From Oligoflexaceae bacterium (GTDB lineage Bacteria; Bdellovibrionota_B; Oligoflexia; Oligoflexales; Oligoflexaceae): a stretch of 8,409 nt of DNA. The DNA is taken from NCBI GenBank assembly GCA_947474445.1, contig CANJJY010000189.1, forward strand, positions 1-8,409, read 5' to 3'. Positions within the stretch are counted from its first letter, which is position 1. Each line of letters begins with the position of its first letter. Position numbers and translations under genes: made by a program. Below, one piece after another: positions 1 to 6,531 of the stretch. Below the pieces are notes generated by a model. That model worked only from the letters and a program-made list of their open reading frames with translations. It had not been told where the DNA came from and made no database searches.

Positions 1-744
1 CAGATATTCATCATAGACAAAGTCATAAGTCATTGTTTCAGCATTTTCCTCACTGTCTCCGATCCAAGCCAACCTTTGGTCGAGCACCTCGAATGAGGCC
101 ACCTTATCTTTGTATCGCTTGGCGGCCGCTTTGGGATCTTCAAGCAGATATGAGAACTTATCGACTTGAAGCCCAGTGACTGGATCACGGTATTTAATCG
201 TTAAGGGGATATTCTTCAAATGATAGTCCAGCACTTTAGTTGCCAGATCATAGATCGATTTTTCTATGAGAAATTCAGCGGTCTTGTCGCGTGTATCGAG
301 TTTATTAGCACACTGCTGCGCTTTAAGGGGGACCGCAGGATCAAGTTGGTAGGTTCCATCGCCCACGATTTTGAACTCATTTTGGTCCATGATTTTGAAT
401 CCCTTGGCCAACTTGAGTTTGAGCTGAGGAAAGCTATCGCAAAAGCGGACGCCTCCGCGAACCCGCACCTTGCCCGGAGAGATTGTTCCTGCATAGGTGA
501 CGACGACATCGCGGTAGGCAGCCTCAAACTGCATATCTTCGGCATCAAATGTCGAAGTTCTTGAGCGCTGATAGATAAATTCTTGAATTGGCCCTTGAAC
601 TGTTAAAGCCGTGCTTTGCTCTGAACTTTCCATTTGCAGGGAGAAAGAGGATTTTTTTGGAATACAGGCTAAGACTAAGGTCAGAGTTAGAGAAAGAAAA
701 ATAAGGGTCGGAACTTGAGTCTTTGGTGATTTCCATGGTGACAT
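1..744 (-). CDS. Putative lipoprotein, unknown function (3' end cut by window edge)
   Basis: Read by hand on the minus strand, the frame is open from an ATG at 744 to base 1, giving 248 codons and no stop, so the C-terminus lies outside the window. The N-terminus is a lipoprotein signal peptide: lysines at residues 5 and 8, a hydrophobic core at about 11-26 (LIFLSLTLTLVLAC), and a lipobox with the lipidated cysteine at residue 27. The rest is soluble and probably periplasmic or outer-membrane attached. It is mixed in charge, with two further cysteines (in RFCDSF and QQCANK) and no transmembrane segment. I recognise no family. The start is supported by AGAGGA at 753-758. It is divergent from the lipoprotein at 1341 across about 600 noncoding bases. 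The gene is less GC-rich than its right-hand neighbours. Confidence is high that it is a real lipoprotein gene; the function is unknown. Confidence 0.85.
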   Translation of the reverse strand, partial: MSPWKSPKTQVPTLIFLSLTLTLVLACIPKKSSFSLQMESSEQSTALTVQGPIQEFIYQRSRTSTFDAEDMQFEAAYRDVVVTYAGTISPGKVRVRGGVRFCDSFPQLKLKLAKGFKIMDQNEFKIVGDGTYQLDPAVPLKAQQCANKLDTRDKTAEFLIEKSIYDLATKVLDYHLKNIPLTIKYRDPVTGLQVDKFSYLLEDPKAAAKRYKDKVASFEVLDQRLAWIGDSEENAETMTYDFVYDEYL

Positions 745-752
745 TCACTGAT

Positions 753-758
753 TCCTCT
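753..758 (-). promoter_or_regulatory. Ribosome binding site of the left-edge lipoprotein
   Basis: Read on the minus strand, AGAGGA lies eight bases before the ATG at 744. It favours this start over the out-of-frame ATG at 736, which opens a different reading frame. Confidence 0.6.
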
Positions 759-921
759 GTAAAAAAAGGGCGACCTAGCTGTGGGGCTCTCCTTTCTTGC
801 AATAACTGTGCGGATTGAGATGCTTTGAAGACCGATGGTAGGGTGCCTACTTATAAAGAGAATTTTCCAGGAAGGGGAGGTTAGGTCGAGGCTCGATTTC
901 GATCCGTTAGGGATTTGGACA

Positions 922-1027
922 GTTCCATGGCCCGATCCCACCGCAGCTGCTATGGAACGGCAACTCTCGGAGTCTAGCCCGGGGACGCCGGCGGCTCAGC
1001 TGTGAGCTCAAGCGGGACTCTTCCGCC
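922..1027. other. GC-rich stretch with nested inverted repeats (possible structured RNA or leader)
   Basis: Three pairings can be seen. GTTCCAT (922-928) is perfectly complementary to ATGGAAC (952-958). GAGTC (970-974) is complementary to GACTC (1016-1020) and encloses a small hairpin, GCTCA/TGAGC (994-998 with 1003-1007, four-base loop). GGCGG (990-994) could instead pair with CCGCC (1023-1027). The arms are short and partly exclude one another, so this may be chance in GC-rich DNA. It matches no RNA family I know, and the strand cannot be assigned. Confidence 0.25.
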
Positions 1028-1233
1028 CCCAACCATGCACGTATCTGATATTACTAGATTTAATATGGATATACAGGTAAGCCCCCGCCCTCAAAGGACT
1101 CTTTTTCCTCGACGTCCTCGGCCCCTCACGTGACTTTATATGCCTGTTAAATCAGCTCTTTAAAAATAGTTTTGCATTTCCCTAAAAAATATGCCGCGCC
1201 ACTATTGCATTGCAACGAGGACTCTGTTACACA

Positions 1234-1262
1234 TTGACGTGGAGGTTGGGTGCGTCATTAAT
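1234..1262 (+). promoter_or_regulatory. Candidate sigma70-type promoter for the lipoprotein at 1341
   Basis: TTGACG (1234-1239, five of six to the -35 consensus) is followed after 17 bases by ATTAAT (1257-1262, four of six to the -10 consensus). This would give a leader of roughly 70 bases before the ATG at 1341. It is a visual match only, and other AT-rich stretches upstream could serve instead. Confidence 0.35.
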
Positions 1263-1340
1263 GAGATCTCAGAGAGAGTGAAGCCCTTCCTTCGATTGTC
1301 CCAAGCTGTTGCTGATTTCCTATCACCGCCGGAGTTGTTC

Positions 1341-2123
1341 ATGAAGTTTGCCTACGTCGTCGCTTCCCTGCTTCCTCTCTTGGTCCTCTCGATTAATGCT
1401 TGCAGCAAAAAATCATCGAGCGATGCGCCTCCTGCGCAGTTAGCCAGCGTATCATTCAATACTCCGACTGATGATGATCAGAAGGAATGGGCTAAAGCCA
1501 CTGTCTCCTTGGTGCGCAGCCTACCAACCGCTTTGACGATCCCTAAGAAAACCTTCTCAAAATCGGATTTCACCGACGGAGAAGCCAAAGATTCGACCAT
1601 GGTCGTTGAGTTCGGTACTTATACCATCGACGTTGCCTTTATCGACAGTGAAGATGAAGTCGTGTACGAGACCTGTGATCCAGACGTAGAACACAAAATC
1701 GATACGGCTAAGTATGCTGCGACGATAAAAATCTGCGTTCCTGGCTCTACCAGGCCAATCACCGAAGTTACGGTGACGGGCACCAGCGAAGTCACGATCA
1801 AAACAGAAATTGTAAAATCACCCAGCACCTCGACCGAGCAAACCAGCTCAACGACAACTACCTCGTCGACTCCAAGAGACTTGCCACGTAGCACCGTCAC
1901 AGCCACCGCAACCGCTTGCAGCGGCGGTCAATTCTCCATTACGCTCAAGGAAGGCGGAGCCAAAAACACGCTTTACCCGACCTCCTGCAACGTCCAGTAC
2001 AGCTGCAGCCAAAACACTTTCATGGTTAAATGGCCGAATGGTTACGCGACAGCGATATTCACGAGCAATGCTGCTTGTCTAGAAGCCGTTTCGCAGCTTA
2101 AGTCGAGCTCAAGTTCTAACTAA
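1341..2123 (+). CDS. Putative lipoprotein with Ser/Thr-rich linker, unknown function
   Basis: 260 residues. The start at 1341 is chosen because GGAG (1331-1334) lies six bases before it and a textbook lipoprotein signal follows: Lys2, a hydrophobic stretch at about 3-18, then lipobox I-N-A-C with the lipidated Cys21. Ser follows the cysteine, with no Asp inner-membrane retention signal, so outer-membrane placement is the likelier inference. The mature chain has an N-terminal domain (about 35-155) with alternating beta-like segments and Cys112 and Cys132, a Ser/Thr-rich linker (about 160-178), and a small C-terminal domain (about 185-250) with Cys193, Cys216, Cys222 and Cys246. The even number of cysteines suggests disulfides in the periplasm. 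The chain ends in a serine run. I recognise no family. Its stop overlaps the convergent EEP gene by 8 bases. An upstream in-frame ATG at 1191 is rejected because it would bury the signal peptide. Confidence 0.85.
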   Translation: MKFAYVVASLLPLLVLSINACSKKSSSDAPPAQLASVSFNTPTDDDQKEWAKATVSLVRSLPTALTIPKKTFSKSDFTDGEAKDSTMVVEFGTYTIDVAFIDSEDEVVYETCDPDVEHKIDTAKYAATIKICVPGSTRPITEVTVTGTSEVTIKTEIVKSPSTSTEQTSSTTTTSSTPRDLPRSTVTATATACSGGQFSITLKEGGAKNTLYPTSCNVQYSCSQNTFMVKWPNGYATAIFTSNAACLEAVSQLKSSSSSN

Positions 2124-3129
2124 GATCAAGTACGCAGACGAGCGGATAGTGATCCGAAGGCAGTGAGTTCCGATCGCGGAAGGAGAAAGGCAACATGATT
2201 TCTCCTTCCGCTGTGCCGAAGCGATAGCGATACACGTAGGTTTTTTCGGCCACGATACGCCCCTGGAGGGCGCGCGGCAGAAACAGATAATCAAACTGCT
2301 GGGTCAAGATCTTATCCTTGACGAAGGTAAAATGAGTCAGCCGCTCATGAGCGTCCCGCCCCGCGACCCGCAATGCATCGTCGAGATCCGTTTCCCGATA
2401 CAGAGCTTCAAATTCCTGAGTAAAACCATCCCGATCAGCCTTCCCGTTGAAATCTCCTCCGACCAAAACCGGTACCTTTAATTCATCACTCAATTTGCGA
2501 TAGATGGCCACCAGAGCTTCGAGTTCCGCCTTGCGCCTGACACCTCCCCCTGGATCGAGTCCGTGCGGATCAAGTCCAGACTTGAGATGAGCGAGCAGCA
2601 CGACCATGCGTAGAGTTGAATCGTGCCTGAGATAAAGAGCCGGGATATCGCGCGAAAGGCGCCGCTGATGCGGAACCCCCAGATCAAGATAAGGAGCCGC
2701 CGCCGCCGCAATCGCGTGCGTCTGAGCATCGATCTCGTGGGGATAGTGAAAGACGACAGGCCACTCCTTGAAAGAGTGCAGCTCGCCGTCAAAAGCCCCG
2801 CCTTTCTTCAGCAAGAATCCGTTTTCGATCCCCCTGTCGGAGTTCCCCGCCTGCAAGAACACGTGGTAGCGCTGACCGAGAAAGAGGCGATTGAGATTTT
2901 CCAAGGCCAGCACGCCGCCCACCTCGCAAAGACAAGCCAGATCAGGATCTTCTTCGGCGAACATGCGCGCGATGCCATGCAGTTTGGAAAGCGGTTTGAT
3001 CTTCTCCGGCCCTTGCCCAAAATACTGCCATTCCTCATCGCTGAGACGGCCCAAATCTTCGGGTCGCGGTTCATGCGCCAATGCGAGAAAGAGATCCTGG
3101 GCATTGAAAACGAGTACCTTAAACTGCAT
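2116..3129 (-). CDS. Endonuclease/exonuclease/phosphatase (EEP) superfamily protein
   Basis: 337 residues spanning one whole EEP domain, the metal-dependent phosphoesterase fold of DNase I, exonuclease III and sphingomyelinases. The hallmark positions are present in order: Asn9 in VFNAQDL, the metal-binding Glu69 in CLCEVGG, an RD pair near 160-161, His181 in LLAHLKSG, Asp226 and Asn228 in GGDFNG, Asp280 in QFDYLF, and Asp326/His327 in LPSDHYPL. The catalytic set therefore looks intact. There is no signal peptide, so the protein is probably cytoplasmic. The substrate cannot be read from sequence: DNA, RNA, a phospholipid head group and an inositol phosphate are all possible for this fold. The ATG at 3129 has AAGGA about 11 bases upstream, slightly far. 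It is divergent from the AsmA-family gene across 145 bases and convergent with the lipoprotein at 1341, with an 8-base overlap of the 3' ends. Confidence 0.9.
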   Translation of the reverse strand: MQFKVLVFNAQDLFLALAHEPRPEDLGRLSDEEWQYFGQGPEKIKPLSKLHGIARMFAEEDPDLACLCEVGGVLALENLNRLFLGQRYHVFLQAGNSDRGIENGFLLKKGGAFDGELHSFKEWPVVFHYPHEIDAQTHAIAAAAAPYLDLGVPHQRRLSRDIPALYLRHDSTLRMVVLLAHLKSGLDPHGLDPGGGVRRKAELEALVAIYRKLSDELKVPVLVGGDFNGKADRDGFTQEFEALYRETDLDDALRVAGRDAHERLTHFTFVKDKILTQQFDYLFLPRALQGRIVAEKTYVYRYRFGTAEGEIMLPFSFRDRNSLPSDHYPLVCVLDLS

Positions 3130-3212
3130 ATTCCAAGATTTCCTTGCATGGGTAAGTGCCAGCAGAGATCCAGTCCGACTTGATCTTCACACCTTCGTAT
3201 CGTAGTGATGAC

Positions 3213-3237
3213 CATGCGAGTCGGCATCCCTCGCATG
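3213..3237. promoter_or_regulatory. Perfect 8-base inverted repeat in a divergent promoter region
   Basis: CATGCGAG (3213-3220) and CTCGCATG (3230-3237) are exact reverse complements separated by nine bases. The pair lies in the 145-base gap between the EEP gene (start 3129, minus) and the AsmA-family gene (start 3275, plus). It could be an operator for a dimeric regulator, since the half-site centres are about 17 bases apart, or a hairpin in the AsmA leader about 37 bases before its start. An overlapping alternative pairing is CGAGT (3217-3221) with ACTCG (3241-3245). I could not place a convincing -35/-10 pair around it. Confidence 0.4.
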
Positions 3238-3263
3238 CTCACTCGTCCTCTCTCTCAAATAGC

Positions 3264-3268
3264 GGAGG
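3264..3268 (+). promoter_or_regulatory. Ribosome binding site that fixes the GTG start of the AsmA-family gene
   Basis: GGAGG sits six bases before the GTG at 3275. This ideal spacing selects the GTG as the start. Confidence 0.75.
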
Positions 3269-3274
3269 TCGCCC

Positions 3275-5269
3275 GTGCGCTCAGCTCTCACTTTCTTCAA
3301 ATGGCTAGGTGGAAGTCTCTTGGGCCTTCTTCTCCTCGTCCTCTTGGCCGTCTTCATTTTTAACTTGATACCCTGTCGCCAGTACAGTCCTTTCCTCGTG
3401 CGCCAGATCGAAAAACTGACGGCAGCTGAGGTCCAATCTTTCGGTGCGTGTCGGGTGCACATAGGCTGGCAACCTGAATTGGCCCTGACTCATTTTGCCC
3501 TTCGTCAGACCAAGGCGCAATCACCTTGGGAATCCTTGTCGCTCGAAGAATCGTCCCTTCGCTTTCGCCTCTGGCCACTTTTGACCAAGGGGCTGCTCAT
3601 CGTCGAAGCCTATCGATTGGAAGGAGCCCGCCTCGCTCTCCAGGTCACAGAACCCACGGAAGAGATCAAGTCCAAAAGCCTAGAAGACTCTCTCCGCTCG
3701 CTAAGCCGCCTCTACGTGCGGGAAGCTACGCTCATCGATGTTGGCCTCAGCTACCGCGGCTCTGCGTCCCAGGGCAAGGAAGCGGAAAAACCCTCGTTTA
3801 CCGCCCATATCGAGCGTCTCGACGCGCAGGCCGCCGATGCGGATGCGCCGATTCTCGTGCGCGGTCAGGGGGATGTCCTCGGTCTTCCTCTCACCCTCAA
3901 TGGCGAGGCGGGTTCGCTCAGACTCTTTCAGGCGAGCGATCGCACCTATCCTCTCCTGATCAGAGCGCATGTCGCCGATCAGGACCTCATCCTCTCGGCC
4001 CAGCTCGATCCGGATCGTCCGACCCAGATGCTGCAATTAACGGCCAAAGGCGCCAGCCTAAAAGCCTTGAGCGCCTTTCTGGGCCGCGATCTCGGGCGCG
4101 TGCCCGCCTATCGCTTGCAGGTGATGCTCGAACATAGTCCTCAGCTCTTTCGTTTTCCCCAGATGTCTTTGATCCTCGGTCGTTCGGAGGTGAACGCGAG
4201 TGGTCGCATCGACCTCGGAGGCGAGCGTCCCGCGCTTCAAGCGGAGGTCGAGGTTCCACTTTTACGCCACGAGGATCTCACGTCCTGGCAGGCCTCTCCC
4301 GCAGCGACGCCGCGCGCCAAACCCGGAGAAAAGAGCCAAGGCCCGCTTTTTTCTCATGAGACTTTTGCGTTCAAGGCGCTCCGTGCGATGGATGCGGCCA
4401 TCCACCTGAAAATAGCGGCCTACACCGGCGCCGCCATGGGTCAAATCCTGGATCGAGCTGAAGTCAGAGTATCGCTCAAAGCGGGAGACCTGCAAATTAA
4501 GCCCCTCAAACTCGGGATAGCCGGCGGCGCCATCGAGGGGTCCTTGCAGCTCGATGCCAGTCGTCCCGAAGCTCGGTTCACGTCCGTCCTCAAGCTCAGG
4601 CGCATCGATCTCAAGACCCTGTTCGGGCCCTTCGCCCGCGACATCCCTGTCATCAAGCTCAAGCCATCAGAATTAGCCCAAGGCCTCATTGCCGGACAGA
4701 TCAAGCTCAAGGCCCAGGGCAAAAGCCCGCACGCTCTAGCGCAAAGCCTCGACGGTTCGCTGCGCCTAGCCCTCGAAGAGGGTCGTCTTTCGGCGACCGT
4801 CATCGAAGCTTTTGGTTTTGATCTCACCGAAACGATCACCTCGTGGTTTGCCAACAATCCGACGACGCCGCTGCAGTGTATGATCGCCTCCTTCGACGCC
4901 AGCCAAGGCCGTTTCGATACCAAGGCCTTTCTCATCGCGACGGCCGATTCAAATATAGTGGGGCGAGGTTTTGTCGATCTCGGGCGAGAGACGCTGCATC
5001 TGACGCTCGAAGCGCGGCCGAAAGATTTCAGCGTGGGCAGCGCGCGTTCGCCTATCACCATCGAAGGTCCCTTGCGCTCGCCGCGCGTGGCGCTCGGGGC
5101 CAAGGGTTTAGCCGCCCGTTCAATCGCTGCTGCGGCCCTCGGCGCTTTGGTGAACCCCCTGCTGGCCATCGTGCCTTTTATAGAACCGGGCTTGGAAAAG
5201 GGTGGGGCCTGCCTAAAATACGTGGATCAGATCACTGCCATCACGCAGAAAAGTAAGGCCAAGCTTTAG
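3275..5269 (+). CDS. AsmA-family envelope protein
   Basis: 664 residues from a GTG start. One N-terminal transmembrane helix (about 11-32, rich in Leu/Val/Ile/Phe) would anchor it in the inner membrane with the bulk in the periplasm. After the helix comes a typical AsmA opening (YSPFLVRQIEKLTAAEVQ). Then follows a long chain of short beta-rich repeats with recurring 'L.G..L' and 'I.L....P' patterns. Near the end are the AsmA C-terminal features: the segment ITIEGPLRSPRVALG, then NPLLAIVPFIEPG with Cys646 shortly after. The family includes AsmA, YhdP and TamB, which are linked to phospholipid movement or outer-membrane assembly; which subgroup this is cannot be told. Residues around 348-366 are a low-complexity Ala/Pro/Lys insertion. 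The 3' end faces the acyltransferase gene across 71 bases. Placement beside a lipid A gene fits an envelope-lipid role, but the two are not co-transcribed. Confidence 0.88.
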   Translation: MRSALTFFKWLGGSLLGLLLLVLLAVFIFNLIPCRQYSPFLVRQIEKLTAAEVQSFGACRVHIGWQPELALTHFALRQTKAQSPWESLSLEESSLRFRLWPLLTKGLLIVEAYRLEGARLALQVTEPTEEIKSKSLEDSLRSLSRLYVREATLIDVGLSYRGSASQGKEAEKPSFTAHIERLDAQAADADAPILVRGQGDVLGLPLTLNGEAGSLRLFQASDRTYPLLIRAHVADQDLILSAQLDPDRPTQMLQLTAKGASLKALSAFLGRDLGRVPAYRLQVMLEHSPQLFRFPQMSLILGRSEVNASGRIDLGGERPALQAEVEVPLLRHEDLTSWQASPAATPRAKPGEKSQGPLFSHETFAFKALRAMDAAIHLKIAAYTGAAMGQILDRAEVRVSLKAGDLQIKPLKLGIAGGAIEGSLQLDASRPEARFTSVLKLRRIDLKTLFGPFARDIPVIKLKPSELAQGLIAGQIKLKAQGKSPHALAQSLDGSLRLALEEGRLSATVIEAFGFDLTETITSWFANNPTTPLQCMIASFDASQGRFDTKAFLIATADSNIVGRGFVDLGRETLHLTLEARPKDFSVGSARSPITIEGPLRSPRVALGAKGLAARSIAAAALGALVNPLLAIVPFIEPGLEKGGACLKYVDQITAITQKSKAKL

Positions 5270-5276
5270 ATGGGAG

Positions 5277-5308
5277 GCGCGATCAAGCGAAAGGTCAAAT
5301 TGATGCGC
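5277..5308. other. Possible hairpin between two convergent genes
   Basis: GCGC-G-ATCAA (5277-5286) can pair with TTGATGCGC (5300-5308) as nine base pairs with one bulged G and a 13-base loop. It lies in the 71-base gap between the stops of the AsmA-family and acyltransferase genes, where a bidirectional terminator would be expected. No T-tract follows on either strand, so it is not a standard intrinsic terminator. Confidence 0.3.
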
Positions 5309-5340
5309 GGTCCCACAAGCTTTATCCTCGTGACGAGAGA

Positions 5341-6273
5341 TCAGACGTCGTGCAAGGAAGCGATCGACCAGGGAGCCGAAGATTTCCGTTGCTGAAGATC
5401 TTGCTTCCATTTCCAGCGATCGTGAAGCCAAAAATATTGATCGGGACGAAAGAGGACCATTTTTTCCATCACACGATTGAACTGGCCGGTCGCTCGCTCG
5501 ATATCGCCGACCGGATCGCTGCTTCGCTCGAGGGCCAGTGGGGGCCACACCACGGCTCGGTGCCGATGCGGGGCCAGTCGTTCGATGAGGACGGGAATCA
5601 CCGGGGCTTCCGTTCGGCGCCAGATCGTCGCCAGACCGGTGTTGGTCCGCGTCGGGTAACCGAAAAAGAGCATTTCAGGGGCGCCGTGTTGATACTGATC
5701 CATCACAAAACCCACAATTTCATTGCGCGCCAAGGCCTTAAAAATCTGCCGGGCCGGTGCTTGGTCCACGCCTTTGGCTATCGCTTCGTAACCCAAACGA
5801 CGCCGCACCCACACGACAAACTGATCAAAGCGGCCATCGCCTACTTTTTTGACGATGACGTGGGTCGGCGCCACCTGCTGGGATATGGCGGCGGCCAGGG
5901 CTTCCCAGTTGCCCAGGTGCGTGCAGAGAAGCAGCGCGCCTTTGCCCCGTGTCAGAGCTTCCCGCAGATGCGCGGCGCCTTCAATAGGCACGTCTTGACC
6001 GATAGGCTTGAGTCCGCCAGCCGTCGTTTCAAAGCAAGTCAGCGCAAAACTTTTGAGACTTTCAAGAGCTATCCGCTCGCGTTCGTCCGGTGGCAGGAGA
6101 GGAAAAACAGCCTGAAGATTTTTGAGAACCAAACGGCGCCGCATCGGGAACAGGCGAAAAAAAAGCAGGCTGCAAAACCGCGCCAAGGCCTCGAGGAAAA
6201 AAGCTGGCATCAGGGCAAATAATCCAGAAAAAATGCGAAAGGCTATGTCTTTCACTTGGGCTTTCCGTTTCAC
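5341..6273 (-). CDS. Lipid A biosynthesis acyltransferase, LpxL/HtrB family
   Basis: 310 residues, the usual length for the family. These inner-membrane enzymes add a secondary acyl chain from acyl-ACP to the lipid A precursor, a late step of LPS synthesis. Evidence includes an N-terminal membrane-associated stretch (about 10-42), the basic MRRRLVLKNLQ segment common in the family, and the catalytic HX4E motif as His119-Leu-Gly-Asn-Trp-Glu124. Further along are MDQYQ (191-195), FFGYPT with Gly205, and the terminal FWLHDRWK (281-288), which is strongly characteristic. LpxL, LpxM and LpxP paralogues cannot be separated here, so no symbol is given. The start is a GTG at 6273 with a strong ribosome site (AGAGGTG). 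It is divergent from topB across about 258 bases and convergent with the AsmA-family gene. Confidence 0.93.
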   Translation of the reverse strand: MKRKAQVKDIAFRIFSGLFALMPAFFLEALARFCSLLFFRLFPMRRRLVLKNLQAVFPLLPPDERERIALESLKSFALTCFETTAGGLKPIGQDVPIEGAAHLREALTRGKGALLLCTHLGNWEALAAAISQQVAPTHVIVKKVGDGRFDQFVVWVRRRLGYEAIAKGVDQAPARQIFKALARNEIVGFVMDQYQHGAPEMLFFGYPTRTNTGLATIWRRTEAPVIPVLIERLAPHRHRAVVWPPLALERSSDPVGDIERATGQFNRVMEKMVLFRPDQYFWLHDRWKWKQDLQQRKSSAPWSIASLHDV

Positions 6274-6277
6274 ATAT

Positions 6278-6284
6278 CACCTCT
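6278..6284 (-). promoter_or_regulatory. Ribosome binding site of the acyltransferase gene
   Basis: On the minus strand AGAGGTG precedes GTG (6273) so that GAGG is six bases from the start. An out-of-frame ATG (6275) overlaps the GTG and is followed at once by TGA. The strong SD and the family-typical N-terminus favour the GTG. Confidence 0.7.
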
Positions 6285-6326
6285 TTCCTATCGGCGGCGC
6301 AGACGAGGACCGCCTTGCGCCTCCCA

Positions 6327-6355
6327 GATAGACAACGCCGAGCCAAAGAAGTCAA
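6327..6355 (-). promoter_or_regulatory. Candidate promoter of the acyltransferase gene
   Basis: Read on the minus strand, TTGACT (6350-6355, five of six to -35) is followed after 17 bases by TCTATC (6327-6332, three of six to -10). Transcription would start near 6320, giving a leader of about 47 bases. The -35 is good and the -10 is weak. Confidence 0.35.
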
Positions 6356-6515
6356 AGCCCTTTTCTGGAAGGTTTTGACGCTTTTACCCATCGCTTCACA
6401 TCCTTTCGAAGACTCTCCGACTCAGAGCTTCATACCGCGCAAGTCCGCCCTTCTCTGTAGATGTCATTCGACGGAAAGGGGACGCTCGTGGTAATTTGTG
6501 GACCTTGGCTGCTCT

Positions 6516-6520
6516 GGAGG
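6516..6520 (+). promoter_or_regulatory. Ribosome binding site deciding the TTG start of topB
   Basis: GGAGG is eleven bases before the TTG at 6532, somewhat long but the only good SD in the area. The topB frame is open upstream to a TGA at 6376-6378 and contains no in-frame ATG or GTG. The only alternatives are TTG at 6496 and 6505, neither with well-spaced SD support. Confidence 0.55.
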
Positions 6521-6531
6521 AACGCACTGAT

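Larger units (their letters stand above)
745..1340. other. Noncoding region between two divergent lipoprotein genes
   Basis: About 600 bases with no reading frame that has both a ribosome site and protein-like composition. It must hold the promoters of both flanking lipoprotein genes. From left to right it holds an A7 tract (761-767), a TATAAA-like stretch near 852-857, a GC-rich block at about 920-1035 with several inverted repeats, an AT-rich block at about 1045-1075, and a second AT-rich block at about 1134-1193. A reading frame continues upstream of the lipoprotein start at 1341 as far as 1191. I reject that extension because the signal peptide and ribosome site both begin at 1341. I saw no tRNA, tmRNA, SRP RNA or riboswitch consensus. 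Confidence 0.6.

Noticed and set aside
885..912. TTCGATCC-like stretch resembling a tRNA T-loop
   Set aside because: No flanking T-stem, acceptor stem or anticodon arm could be built on either strand.
687..941. Minus-strand 84-codon frame in the noncoding gap
   Set aside because: It overlaps the start of the left-edge lipoprotein in another frame, has no ribosome site, and has no recognisable features.
1191..1340. Upstream extension of the second lipoprotein to an earlier ATG
   Set aside because: It would place 50 residues in front of a perfect lipoprotein signal peptide, and the SD sequence sits before the internal ATG at 1341.
3526..4137. 203-codon plus-strand frame inside the AsmA-family gene
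   Set aside because: It is very rich in Arg, Ser and Pro, a typical frame-shifted shadow of the sense gene.
4441..5169. 242-codon open frame on the minus strand inside the AsmA-family gene
   Set aside because: It is rich in Arg, Ser and Ala, as expected of antisense GC-rich DNA, and the sense gene has clear family features throughout.
5350..6222. 290-codon open frame on the plus strand opposite the acyltransferase gene
   Set aside because: Its codons align with the triplets of the real gene on the other strand, where avoidance of TTA, CTA and TCA keeps the antisense frame open. It has no ribosome site and no protein-like family features.
6062..6391. 109-codon minus-strand frame that begins upstream of and overlaps the acyltransferase start
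   Set aside because: Most of it overlaps the acyltransferase in another frame and its composition is not protein-like. AGGA about nine bases before the ATG makes a tiny leader peptide not wholly impossible, but I would not annotate it.
6375..6403. TTGACG as a -35 box for topB
   Set aside because: At 16 to 18 bases downstream no good -10 is present (ACATCC or CATCCT), so the promoter is not supported.
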